Below, in pieces: positions 25,931 through 34,670 of a stretch of 64,000 nt of DNA (the stretch's first letter is position 1; every line of letters begins with the position of its first letter). Under the pieces are notes generated by a model. That model saw only the letters and a program-made list of their open reading frames with translations, did not search any database and was not told the origin of the DNA. Source of the stretch: Pedobacter indicus (GTDB taxonomy: Bacteria; Bacteroidota; Bacteroidia; Sphingobacteriales; Sphingobacteriaceae). The position numbers and the translations under genes were made by a program. The stretch is from NCBI RefSeq assembly GCF_003449035.1, contig NZ_QRGB01000001.1, forward strand, positions 1,612,001-1,676,000, given 5' to 3'.

Positions 25931-26737
25931 AAGATAATTTTTCGACACAATCAGACAAATACGCAAAATATCGACCTGTATATCCAGGCGCTTTCTTTGA
26001 TTATTTGAATCCGCATATTCCAATCAAACAGATCGCATGGGATTGTGGAACAGGGACGGGGGCAAGTTGCATACGAGTTAGCAAAGACTTTTGACAAGGT
26101 ATTTGCGACGGACGTAAGCCAATCGCAAATTGCTAACGCTTTACAAGCTAACAATATCTCATATTCTGTTCAGCCAGCTGAAACGACAAACTTTGATGAT
26201 GGACAGTTCGACTTAGTTATCGTTGCACAAGCCATTCATTGGTTTGATTTTGATAAGTTTTACGCAGAGGTAAAACGGACAACAAAAGACAATGCATTCC
26301 TTTGCGTTGTTGGTTATAATCGTGTTAAAATTACTGAACAAATTGATAATGTAATTACCGACTTTTATACCCATGTAATTGGTTCTTATTGGGACAAAGA
26401 GCGAAGATATGTTGATGAAAATTATACAACTATTCCGTTTCCGTTTAAAGAAATTCAAACACCAAAGTTTGTGAACAAACAACATTGGACTTTGGAGCAT
26501 TTAGTAGGTTATTTGAAAACCTGGTCGGCCGTAAAACATTTTGTGAAACAGAATACTTTTAATCCGGTAGACGAATTGCAAAAAGAAATCGAGCCACTTT
26601 GGGGAAACAAACAGATCAGGGAAGTTCATTTTCCTTTGCTTTTGCGAATTGGGCAAATAACGAAATCACATTACTGGTCCTTGCATTCGCAGTTAACACC
26701 TGCTATAGCTACATCGTTTACCTGGTTACTGATATAG
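25927..26737 (+). pseudogene. SAM-dependent methyltransferase, frameshifted
   Basis: From ATG 25927 the frame encodes a class I methyltransferase start (FSTQSDKYAKYRPVYP, then WDCGTGTG) but stops at 26092. The +1 frame continues without loss: QVAYELAKTFDKVFATDVS, then FDLVIVAQAIHWFDFDKFY and so on. One extra G in the five-G run 26058-26062 explains the break. The C-terminus runs past the expected LLLRIGQ end by about 20 residues and overlaps the opposite-strand lipoprotein gene. Either a real pseudogene or a homopolymer error in the assembly. Confidence 0.8.
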
Positions 26738-27321
26738 TGAGAACGGCCGATAATAATTTCACCGTCTATGGGCACTAAACCAGCTGGCTGTTGGTTGTCG
26801 AAACCACCCTCGAATTTTGACAACATGCCGGATATGGCGAATCGTATCCTCTCGTCTGAATTTTCCTTCACTATAATGGTTGGTAGAGTTGGTACATTTT
26901 CATCTCCGTCTCCATAGTCTTTGGTGTATTGCGTACCGTCCCATGCTGGGGTGATTAGGGAATGAGCGTAAAACACATCTGCTGAGGAATCAGCCGTAAA
27001 GATGGTACCTACGGCGGTTTCACGGTTAAATTTCTCTAGTTCAAAACCAGATAAAAAAGCCATTTGTTTCTTGCCATCAGTTTTGGATTGCATAATTGAA
27101 ATACTAAATCCTCCTTCTTCTTCGTCATCTATGATGCCATACGTACTGGATAAATGGATGTTGTCCTGTCCGAATAAGTTCGGGTAGGCTATTTCATCTT
27201 CTATGGTAATGCGATACCAGCATTCATCTGAACCAATTGGTTTATTGTCTTCTTTAGAGCAGCCTGTTAAAACTACGCCCATAGTTAATAGACCTAATGT
27301 TTTTCGGATTATTGTTTTCAT
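26671..27321 (-). CDS. Hypothetical lipoprotein, 216 residues
   Basis: A lipobox (VVLTGC, Cys21) predicts a lipoprotein. The mature domain is acidic and beta-rich (DDEEEGGFSISIM, GEIIIGRSHY) and ends in two Cys (NCECKDQ). I recognise no family. A -7 box TACCTTTG lies upstream on the same strand. Its 3' end overlaps the methyltransferase 3' end by 67 bases. Confidence 0.7.
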   Translation of the reverse strand: MKTIIRKTLGLLTMGVVLTGCSKEDNKPIGSDECWYRITIEDEIAYPNLFGQDNIHLSSTYGIIDDEEEGGFSISIMQSKTDGKKQMAFLSGFELEKFNRETAVGTIFTADSSADVFYAHSLITPAWDGTQYTKDYGDGDENVPTLPTIIVKENSDERIRFAISGMLSKFEGGFDNQQPAGLVPIDGEIIIGRSHYISNQVNDVAIAGVNCECKDQ

Positions 27322-27362
27322 GCTTTTATTTTTTTTTAGTTGTTATATCGGTTAGACGGAAG

Positions 27363-27370
27363 CAAAGGTA
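27363..27370 (-). promoter_or_regulatory. -7 promoter box for the lipoprotein gene
   Basis: On the minus strand the bases read TACCTTTG, matching TAnnTTTG, 41 bases before the start codon. Confidence 0.55.
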
Positions 27371-27447
27371 TCGATGAAGAGTTTTCTGTAATACCCCCTA
27401 AAGTGGGTTATTGAAAAGAATGATATATGAGCATGAAGTTGTAAAAG

Positions 27448-27486
27448 AAACTCACCCTAAAAAGTTTTAGATTTTAAGGTGAGTTT
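27448..27486 (-). terminator. Hairpin terminator after the 27496 gene
   Basis: AAACTCACC and GGTGAGTTT pair perfectly, followed inside by TAAAA/TTTTA after one mismatch. It lies 9 bases beyond the minus-strand stop at 27496. Confidence 0.65.
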
Positions 27487-27495
27487 AAATTGGTT

Positions 27496-28161
27496 TTATT
27501 GGTCTTTAAGCCAAATATCGTTTTCAAAGCAGGTAAGCTGTGCGACCTTTCCATCGGTCAGTAAAAATGTTAGCGGGAAAGTGCCGTCATCGCTTAGGAA
27601 AAAGCTTTCTGTTCGCGGCGTGAAGCTAATCTCTTTATTATCCCATAATTGTTTTAGGGTCAATCCTTGGGCGGAAGATCGGATCTCTAGTTTGAGTTTA
27701 CTGTCTTTTGTAAAGGTATAGGTTCCCTCGAGCCGCTGAAGTTGTTCTTGCGAGAGATGTACTGCTTGTTGGGGATTAAACGCAACTTTTATCGCGTTGT
27801 ATTTTTCTAGTATCTTCGCCTGCGCGTAGCCGTCAGAGCTTTCGTCTGTGAACTGGACTTTGTGACCTCCTTGCTTTGTTTCAAAGGTTGTTTCATTGAT
27901 CTGGACGAGCTCATATTCTGTATTGTCCCATAATTTTGTACCAAAAAGTACATCGTCTCTTCGCTCAAATTTGACAAAGTCTGATTTGGTGGGAAGTTGG
28001 TAATAGCCGGTGTACTTTTCCAAGGAAGCCGTTTCAGCCGGCTGAGCGGATGTTTGTGCGAAGGCTGCCGATGAGAGAAATGTGCCTAACAGTAAAATGC
28101 TGCCGACGGCCAACCTAATTGGGATGGCGATTGTCGATTTGAAAATGTTCATTGTTTTCAT
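27496..28161 (-). CDS. Secreted protein with two copies of a DUF3471-like domain
   Basis: A signal peptide ends at about residue 35 (SSAAFAQ). Two similar units follow: LEKYTGYYQLPTKSDFVKFE with LFGTKLWDNTEYEL, and LQRLEGTYTFTKDSKLKLEI with LTLKQLWDNKEISF. The unit resembles the domain appended to serine-hydrolase (beta-lactamase-like) proteins, but no catalytic domain is present. Function unknown. It lies directly downstream of the AraC regulator gene. Confidence 0.7.
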   Translation of the reverse strand: MKTMNIFKSTIAIPIRLAVGSILLLGTFLSSAAFAQTSAQPAETASLEKYTGYYQLPTKSDFVKFERRDDVLFGTKLWDNTEYELVQINETTFETKQGGHKVQFTDESSDGYAQAKILEKYNAIKVAFNPQQAVHLSQEQLQRLEGTYTFTKDSKLKLEIRSSAQGLTLKQLWDNKEISFTPRTESFFLSDDGTFPLTFLLTDGKVAQLTCFENDIWLKDQ

Positions 28162-28239
28162 AATTATATTTTTTTATGATGCAATGATAGCTCATCGGCT
28201 CCGAAAAGGGGTTCGTCTGGATGCAAGTGAACAAAACCT

Positions 28240-29355
28240 TTAGGAAACGGTCTTTGAATTTGCCTGAATGTATTCTTTTGGAGTGAGGTTGGTAGCTTTT
28301 TTAAATGTTGTGTAGAAGGTGGTTTTGGAATTGAAGCCGGCTCTAATCGCGATACCGAGCAGATCTAAATGTTTCAGATCATCTGAGAGGAGCAAGGACT
28401 TTGCTTCTTCAGTCCGCAGTTCGTTTATGAACTGATAAAAGCTTTTTCCAAGCCCGCTGTTAAGGATGTAGGAGAGTTCATGGGTGCTGATGCCAATTTC
28501 TCCTGAAAGCATGGAAAGTGTCAGACTGGGATCAAGGTATAATTTTTCATCGATTGTTTTCCGAAGGACTATAGATTTAAGTTGAGCGACCTGTTCTGTC
28601 GTAAGCCGTTCGTTGGATGCTTTTTTGGGGTTCGCACTATCTTCTGCTTTCGGAATATTGGATTCGATAGCATAAATAGATTTTTGGGAAAGTGTAGAGT
28701 ATGCGACTAAAATTATTCCTAAGAAATAGAGTATTGGAGCTAAAGATGCTACCGAATTGCTGGAAATAGCAAGTATGCGGATGAAAATTAGAAATAATAC
28801 AGACATCAATAGATATTTTAGCCATTCCAGATCTATCTTTTCGGTAAAGGAAGCAAGCATCTTGATGTTTTTCTGGTGCGATCGGAAGAGGTAAAAGCAT
28901 AATATCCAATAGAAAATGGTCTGGACAAGAAAGAAATAGCGAACGATATGTCCGACGGAAGCTGGTAATGTAGGCATATTGTTCTGTTCGTTAAACAGAT
29001 TGGGTATGAGGTAAACCAAAGAAAATAGAAGGAAAGCTAAAAACGGAACAAAGTGAAGTATCCATCTTTTTTTAGGTTTAGAAGGTGATACATAATAGCT
29101 TACCGCCATATAGAGACTGGGTAACACAGCCCACCTAGGCACTTCAAGTAGATGGATGAGGAGCGCTCCACCCACTCTAAATTCTTCTAGAAATAGTTGT
29201 GTAAACGTGCATGCGAGGATGCTGTAGAATGCCCCAAGCCATCGACCGCCTTGGGCATTTGCTTTATCGAACCCGATTAGAAGGAGGGAGCCGAGAAGCC
29301 ATAAGGCTCCTCCTGAAAAGGCATGGATAGCTGTTAAGTGATTTAATTCAGGCAT
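28240..29355 (-). CDS. Membrane-anchored AraC-family regulator
   Basis: The N-terminal 230 residues contain about seven hydrophobic helices. The C-terminal 110 residues are an AraC-type double HTH (LSMLSGEIGISTHELSYILN and LLGIAIRAGFNSKTTFYTTFKKATNLTPKEYI). This architecture is common in Bacteroidetes one-component sensors. It diverges from the sulfatase gene, and a 12-12-12 inverted repeat lies between them. Regulation of the sulfatase or of the secreted protein next to it is plausible but not shown. Confidence 0.88.
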   Translation of the reverse strand: MPELNHLTAIHAFSGGALWLLGSLLLIGFDKANAQGGRWLGAFYSILACTFTQLFLEEFRVGGALLIHLLEVPRWAVLPSLYMAVSYYVSPSKPKKRWILHFVPFLAFLLFSLVYLIPNLFNEQNNMPTLPASVGHIVRYFFLVQTIFYWILCFYLFRSHQKNIKMLASFTEKIDLEWLKYLLMSVLFLIFIRILAISSNSVASLAPILYFLGIILVAYSTLSQKSIYAIESNIPKAEDSANPKKASNERLTTEQVAQLKSIVLRKTIDEKLYLDPSLTLSMLSGEIGISTHELSYILNSGLGKSFYQFINELRTEEAKSLLLSDDLKHLDLLGIAIRAGFNSKTTFYTTFKKATNLTPKEYIQANSKTVS

Positions 29356-29419
29356 GAAGTGATTTGGACTGTTGTGTAAATTTAGGTTATTTGCACGGGA
29401 ATTTGACAGTGTTTGGGGT

Positions 29420-29455
29420 TACTTTAGTTCGATGTGATCCAAACGAACTAAAGTA
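29420..29455. promoter_or_regulatory. Perfect inverted repeat between the AraC regulator and the sulfatase
   Basis: TACTTTAGTTCG (29420-29431) and CGAACTAAAGTA (29444-29455) are exact complements separated by 12 bases. Its place in the divergent region suggests a regulator site, although a hairpin in the regulator's 5' leader is possible. Confidence 0.55.
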
Positions 29456-29568
29456 GTGTGTCAGCAAGAAGATTGTTCGTTAGTTCTTTTTACGAATTGT
29501 TCCTATATTTATAGGTAATTGTAAAAATTATAGCCATTGCCATAACCTCTATAATAATAACGATATAG

Positions 29569-31077
29569 ATGAAATATTCGCTAATTTCAATTATTGTGTT
29601 AGTGGTTACCTTCAGTCAGTTCCATGCTGTATTGGGGCAGGAGGTGAGTGGAGCGAATAATTTATCTAAGCCGAACGTTCTCTTTCTATTTGTGGATGAC
29701 CTGCGAGCAGATTTAGGTGCTTATGGCAATAAGATTGTTCGGACTCCTAACCTGGACAGTTTGGCCGAACGTGGTTTTCTGTTTACGAATCAATATGCGA
29801 ATGTACCCACTTGCGGTGCGTCAAGGTATGTATTGCTGACTGGAAAGCTGCCGCAAACTACAGGACATTTAAGCAATGATATTTTTGCTCATGATCTTGC
29901 GCGCCGTCCTAAAAGTGAGGTGCCGGAGAGCTTTGTAGATCATTTGCGTCGAAACGGGTATAAGACTATCGGTATTGGAAAGATAAGTCACTCTGCTGAC
30001 GGGTATTTTTATCCGTATAATGCAGATAAAAGTGATGTGTTGGAATTGCCCTACAGCTGGGAAGAAATGCTTTTTAATCCTGGAGAGTGGGAGACAGGGT
30101 GGAAAGCCTTTTTTGCGGGCGTGAACGGGCGAAGTAGAATCACATTGAATGGTCAGATGAAACCCTATGAGAGTGTAGACGTGACGGATACAGACTATCC
30201 GGATGGGCTGACTGCACAGCTGGCGATCGATAAGTTGGATGAGCTGGCTGATGAGGATGAGCCATTTTTCTTAGGAGTTGGTTTTTTTAAGCCGCATCTC
30301 CCTTTTAATGCGCCGAAAAAGTATTGGGATTTGTATAACGAAGACAAGATTCCTCTTTCTGAATCGCCAGACTTGCCTGAGAATGTTGATCGTGCTAGCT
30401 TGATACAAAGTGAGGAGTTTAACCAATATAAGTTAGGTGAAGAACATCCGAGACTGGACCGACCTGTTTCAGATGCTTATGCAAGAAAATTAAAGCATGC
30501 TTATTATGCATCGATAAGTTATGTAGACGCGATGATCGGTAAAGTGCTTCAAACTTTGAGGGAAAAGAATCTGGATCGTAATACAATTATTATTGTCTGG
30601 GGTGATCACGGATGGCAATTGGGCGATCACCGAATTTGGGGAAAACACACGTTGTTTGACTTGTCATTGAAGAGTACTTACATTATGAAGTTGCCCGGAG
30701 ATCAGAAAGGAGGACGAGTGGTGGATGAGGTAATTAGTGCTGTTGATTTGTACCCAACACTAATGGATTTGTGTGGAATATCGATGCCGGCTATTGAATA
30801 TGACGGAGCTTCGTATGCAAAGCTTTTAACGGAAGGGAAAGATAGACATTGGAAAAATACGGCCTTTGCTTATTTTAAAAATGGAATCTCTTTGAAAACC
30901 TCTCAGTATCGGATAACGAAATACTTTAGGGATACGAATTTTCCGGTGGAGCTGTATGATCATCGAAGGGATCCGCATGAAAGCAAAAATATTGTGGACC
31001 AAAAACCCAAAGTAGTCGACAGGTTATTAATAGAATTGGAAAAAGGAAATACAGGGCTTTATAACGGAAATAAATAA
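29569..31077 (+). CDS. Type I sulfatase, iduronate-2-sulfatase-like
   Basis: This is a secreted sulfate-ester hydrolase. A signal peptide (1-23) is followed by the metal-binding FLFVDDLRADLGAYG. The formylglycine motif is C82-G-A-S-R86, with Ala in the third place where most sulfatases have Pro; activation needs a formylglycine-generating enzyme. The DHGWQLGDHRIWGKHTLFD segment with KPHLPF is typical of the iduronate-2-sulfatase subfamily. The 502-aa length fits. The likely substrate is a sulfated glycan, inferred from the subfamily. Confidence 0.92.
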   Translation: MKYSLISIIVLVVTFSQFHAVLGQEVSGANNLSKPNVLFLFVDDLRADLGAYGNKIVRTPNLDSLAERGFLFTNQYANVPTCGASRYVLLTGKLPQTTGHLSNDIFAHDLARRPKSEVPESFVDHLRRNGYKTIGIGKISHSADGYFYPYNADKSDVLELPYSWEEMLFNPGEWETGWKAFFAGVNGRSRITLNGQMKPYESVDVTDTDYPDGLTAQLAIDKLDELADEDEPFFLGVGFFKPHLPFNAPKKYWDLYNEDKIPLSESPDLPENVDRASLIQSEEFNQYKLGEEHPRLDRPVSDAYARKLKHAYYASISYVDAMIGKVLQTLREKNLDRNTIIIVWGDHGWQLGDHRIWGKHTLFDLSLKSTYIMKLPGDQKGGRVVDEVISAVDLYPTLMDLCGISMPAIEYDGASYAKLLTEGKDRHWKNTAFAYFKNGISLKTSQYRITKYFRDTNFPVELYDHRRDPHESKNIVDQKPKVVDRLLIELEKGNTGLYNGNK

Positions 31078-31108
31078 ATGGGCAATAGGAATTTAGGGGT
31101 ATATTCCT

Positions 31109-31116
31109 TATTTTTG
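31109..31116 (+). promoter_or_regulatory. -7 promoter box for the 31124 gene
   Basis: TATTTTTG matches TAnnTTTG, 7 bases before ATG 31124, so the leader would be very short or absent. Confidence 0.5.
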
Positions 31117-31123
31117 TGCTTAA

Positions 31124-31537
31124 ATGAATATGCGGATGAAGGGTGAATTGTCTATAACTACGCGGGTGAAAGCAGCTGTTTTAATGCTGTGTGTGTTGTT
31201 TATGATGTTAAATACCTGCCCTATACGAAGTCTCTTAGCTAACGCCATTAATACTCCGATTGAAAATAGTATGCAGGGAAAAAAAGCTGCAAATTCAAAT
31301 TCATTTGTTTACGATAATCTTCGCTGTGCTGACGGGAAAGTAGCGAAGGCGGTAGTTTTAGATTTTTCGAAATCGGGGAATAAAAGCTTGCCTCTCCCTC
31401 TTTTCATGACGATTATCAGCTTATATCTTTCTTTATCGATCTTAAGTTCAAGATTTACAGCTTTTAATATAGAAGAAAAATACATCTTGAAGAATGGTGT
31501 TCCGCTTTTTCTGAGAAATCGATCGATAATAATATGA
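31124..31537 (+). CDS. Small hypothetical membrane protein
   Basis: The 137-residue protein has an N-terminal helix (VKAAVLMLCVLFMMLNTCPI), a middle region with one Cys (DNLRCADG), a second helix (LFMTIISLYLSLSILSS) and a basic tail ending in PLFLRNRSIII. It lies just before two thioredoxin-fold genes. I recognise no named family. It could be a redox or metal partner, but that rests on position alone. Confidence 0.6.
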   Translation: MNMRMKGELSITTRVKAAVLMLCVLFMMLNTCPIRSLLANAINTPIENSMQGKKAANSNSFVYDNLRCADGKVAKAVVLDFSKSGNKSLPLPLFMTIISLYLSLSILSSRFTAFNIEEKYILKNGVPLFLRNRSIII

Positions 31538-31629
31538 TACCCGCCTACTTTTCTTCTTTTTAATCAAATACGGAATTAGTCTGATTGACCGATACCTAGT
31601 ATGTATTGGTGGGAAAACTTATTTACACA

Positions 31630-32247
31630 ATGAATACTTTAACAAAATTGAAGGAGAAAATCACTCTTTCAAATATATTTACAGGAGTATTGTTGGTTTT
31701 TGTACTAGCAATGCTTTTTAGCCCTGATTTTAAAGGCATGGTTACGCAAAACTTGATGAAGATCGGCCTCTTCCAACCAAAAGTGCCGAACGGTTCGTCG
31801 AAAGATATTGCGGCAGGTATTGATGCAAATGAAAATAACGAAGAAATACTTTTTAAGGATCCGGAAGGTTACGTGATTGAACTTTCAGATCAGAAGGGGA
31901 AAGTCGTTTTTATGAACTTCTGGGCAACCTGGTGTCCGCCATGTATCGCTGAAATGCCTTCTATTAATAAACTTTATTCGGAACTGAAGAATAATGACGA
32001 AATTGAGTTTATGATGGTTGATGTTGATAACAATAGGAGTAAGTCAGAGAAGTTTATGGAAAAGAGAAACTTTGATTTGCCAATATATACACCTGCAAGT
32101 TCAATTCCGTCTTCCTATATGAGCGGCGCTATACCTACAACTTTGGTTCTGAATAAATATGGGAAAGTCGTTTTTAAGCATGAGGGGATGGGCGACTTTT
32201 CGAACGCGGAGTTTAAAGACTTTTTGATGAAGTTAACCGCGGAGTGA
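31630..32247 (+). CDS. TlpA-like membrane-anchored thioredoxin-fold protein
   Basis: One N-terminal membrane anchor (about residues 13-32) is followed by an extracytoplasmic thioredoxin domain with the active site WATWC102-P-P-C105 and a cis-Pro region (GAIPTTLVL). It probably keeps periplasmic cysteines reduced or serves cytochrome or metal-protein assembly. ATG 31630 is preferred to GTG 31606, as it starts a normal charged N-terminus. It is followed by another TlpA protein 40 bases later. Confidence 0.88.
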   Translation: MNTLTKLKEKITLSNIFTGVLLVFVLAMLFSPDFKGMVTQNLMKIGLFQPKVPNGSSKDIAAGIDANENNEEILFKDPEGYVIELSDQKGKVVFMNFWATWCPPCIAEMPSINKLYSELKNNDEIEFMMVDVDNNRSKSEKFMEKRNFDLPIYTPASSIPSSYMSGAIPTTLVLNKYGKVVFKHEGMGDFSNAEFKDFLMKLTAE

Positions 32248-32287
32248 TAATTAAAGAAATTAAAAATTGAAAACTAAAAAATATACT

Positions 32288-33394
32288 ATGAAAATTGGAT
32301 TAATGTTAACGAAGGTTTTTGTTCTTATTTTCCTTACGTCTTGTGGTGCAGTCGACGATACAAAATTTACCATCAATGGTCACGTTGAAAATGCCGGTGG
32401 GGTAAGTAATATCGTGTTATATGAAGGCGAGAAGGAATTGGGGGCGGCAGCTTTGGATGAAAACCAAGACTTCTATTTTGAAGGCAATGCGCCTGAACCG
32501 GGTTTGTATACTTTACTAGTTGGCGAACGACCGTATATGCTGGTTTTGGAAAATGGAGAGACAGTCAAATTTCAAGCAGACATGAAAAAGCCGGCAGACT
32601 ATAAAGTAAGTGGGTCAAAGACATCTGCCAAACTGAAAGAACTGGATGCTGTTCGCGAAACATTTCAGAAGCAACAGACAGCACTGGGACAAGAGTTCGA
32701 GCAGCGTATGAACAATGGTGAGGAAGCTGCAGTTGTTCAGAGTGATCTAATGACAAAAAGTGAGAATTTTATTGCAGATTTGTCGGAACAGGTAGTCGAG
32801 TTTTCATTAGATAATAAAGATAACTTAGCAGGATTCTATGGCATGCTGATTTTATATACGGTTGATCCTACCGGACAGGAAGAAGCTTTGGTGAATTATG
32901 CAGAGGAGGTAAAAGACCAGTTTCCGAACAATGATGCAGTGCAGTCTTTTGTTGCGCACATGGCTGCGATCAAACCATTGAGTATTGGACAGGTAGCACC
33001 AGATTTTGCCTCGCTAACACCGGAAGGGGATGAGGTTAAATTGTCTGACTTGAGGGGGCAGTATGTTTTATTGGATTTTTGGGCTGCATGGTGCGGACCA
33101 TGTCGTCAGGAAAACCCGAACATCGTTGAACAATTTCATCGCTTTAAGGATAAAGGTTTTACGGTGTTGGGTGTTTCATTGGACCGTGATCGCGATGCTT
33201 GGCTCAAAGCGATTAAAGATGATAAATTGGAATGGACTCAGATTTCTGATTTAAAGATGTGGGATAGTGAGGCAGGGCAACTTTATAATATTTCTGCAAT
33301 ACCAGCGTCGTTCATGATTGACCCGGATGGTAAAATCGTCGGTAAAAACCTTCGAGGGCCAGCGCTGCGACAGTTTTTAGAAGAAAATTTGTAA
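32288..33394 (+). CDS. TlpA-family lipoprotein with DUF4369-like N-terminal domain
   Basis: A lipobox (IFLTSC, about Cys18) precedes a DUF4369-like beta domain (FTINGHVENAGGVSNIVLYE, to about residue 110), a helical linker and a C-terminal thioredoxin fold with WAAWC269-G-P-C272 and the cis-Pro segment SAIPASFMID. ATG 32288 is preferred to TTG 32267. It is a periplasmic thiol-disulfide enzyme; the partner is unknown. A strong hairpin follows. Confidence 0.9.
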   Translation: MKIGLMLTKVFVLIFLTSCGAVDDTKFTINGHVENAGGVSNIVLYEGEKELGAAALDENQDFYFEGNAPEPGLYTLLVGERPYMLVLENGETVKFQADMKKPADYKVSGSKTSAKLKELDAVRETFQKQQTALGQEFEQRMNNGEEAAVVQSDLMTKSENFIADLSEQVVEFSLDNKDNLAGFYGMLILYTVDPTGQEEALVNYAEEVKDQFPNNDAVQSFVAHMAAIKPLSIGQVAPDFASLTPEGDEVKLSDLRGQYVLLDFWAAWCGPCRQENPNIVEQFHRFKDKGFTVLGVSLDRDRDAWLKAIKDDKLEWTQISDLKMWDSEAGQLYNISAIPASFMIDPDGKIVGKNLRGPALRQFLEENL

Positions 33395-33428
33395 CGAGGC
33401 GATAGAGGGTTTCAGATAAATTATAGAT

Positions 33429-33459
33429 ACCTTTACCAGACACATCGTCTGGTAAAGGT
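33429..33459 (+). terminator. Hairpin terminator after the TlpA pair
   Basis: ACCTTTACCAGAC and GTCTGGTAAAGGT form a perfect 13-bp stem with loop ACATC. The T run after it is weak, as often seen in Bacteroidetes. Confidence 0.7.
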
Positions 33460-33485
33460 GTGTTTCGGGTAACATCTGACTTTAT

Positions 33486-34658
33486 ATGAAACAGAAAGAG
33501 GTTTTATGGAATAAGAACTTCGTCATCGCTTGCATCGCCAATTTTTTCACGGCTTGTTCTTTTAATCTCCTGATGCCCACTATTCCGTTGTACTTAACTG
33601 AGGTATTGAGCATAGAGAGTTCAAAAATGGGTATCATCTTGTCTTCCTATGCGTTTGCATTGCTGCTGATTAGACCATTTTCAGGTTTTCTAGTTGATCT
33701 GTATCCTCGGAAGATGTTGTACCTACTTGGAATAACCTGTTTTATGGCTGTGTTTTTCGGGTACTATTTCGCGGTTACTGTCGGCTTTTTTGTGATTCTC
33801 CGATTTGTTCATGGTTTGTTTTGGGGGCTTGCAACAGTTTCATCCAATACGGTAGCGATTGATATCATTCCACCTACGCGAAGAGCAGAAGGGATAGGTT
33901 ATTTCGGTGTTAACATGAACCTGGCAATGGCCATTGCTCCTTTCTTTGCGATTGAGATATATGAGGAGCACGGCTTTTCGTTTCTGATTTCGGTGGCTTT
34001 GGTATTGGGAGCTTTGGCTATTTTGGTCGTGTGTTTTATTAAGGTTCCTAAGCGGGAGCTCATAGAAAAAAAACAACCAATTTCTTTCGATCGGTTTTTA
34101 CTTGTAAAGGCAATCCCAATTCTGTTTAATCAGATTTTTATCACGTTTGGATGGGGTACTTTGGCGGCTTATGCCGTTTTGTATGGTATCGAGTCGGGTC
34201 TGCAAAATGCAGGTTTGTTTTTTCTATTCCTAGCGGCTGGTATTATTGTTTCGAGAATTGCTTCAGGGCGGTTGGTGGATAAGGGGCATATCCACCAGGT
34301 TATTATTTTCGCGGTAGCGGTAGTTACGATTTCTTTTGTCTCTTTTGCTTTGATCCATACCGTATATGCCTATAATATTTCAGCTTTCTTTATCGGGGTG
34401 GGTTATGGTACATTGCTTCCCGCTTTGCAAACGATCTATATCGAAATGGCTCCCGCATCAAAAAGGGGTACTGCAAATTCCACCTACTTGACGGGCTTCG
34501 ATTTGGGAATTGGTATCGGTATGCTTGTCGGTGCGAGTATCGCAGCGGCATGGGGTTATGAAAATATGTATCTGATTACAGCCGCACTGTGTTTTATTGG
34601 GCTTCTATTTTATCTGTTCAGCTCCAGAAATATTTATGAAAAATATAGACTGAGGTAA
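33486..34658 (+). CDS. Major facilitator superfamily transporter
   Basis: The 390-residue inner-membrane protein has 12 predicted helices. The loop between helices 2 and 3 reads GFLVDLYPRKMLYLLG, the MFS signature region, and the matching loop in the second half is ASGRLVDKGH. The substrate cannot be told from sequence; the family includes drug and metabolite exporters. The aldolase-like gene follows after 12 bases and is probably co-transcribed. Confidence 0.9.
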   Translation: MKQKEVLWNKNFVIACIANFFTACSFNLLMPTIPLYLTEVLSIESSKMGIILSSYAFALLLIRPFSGFLVDLYPRKMLYLLGITCFMAVFFGYYFAVTVGFFVILRFVHGLFWGLATVSSNTVAIDIIPPTRRAEGIGYFGVNMNLAMAIAPFFAIEIYEEHGFSFLISVALVLGALAILVVCFIKVPKRELIEKKQPISFDRFLLVKAIPILFNQIFITFGWGTLAAYAVLYGIESGLQNAGLFFLFLAAGIIVSRIASGRLVDKGHIHQVIIFAVAVVTISFVSFALIHTVYAYNISAFFIGVGYGTLLPALQTIYIEMAPASKRGTANSTYLTGFDLGIGIGMLVGASIAAAWGYENMYLITAALCFIGLLFYLFSSRNIYEKYRLR

Positions 34659-34670
34659 TCAGCAATCAAT

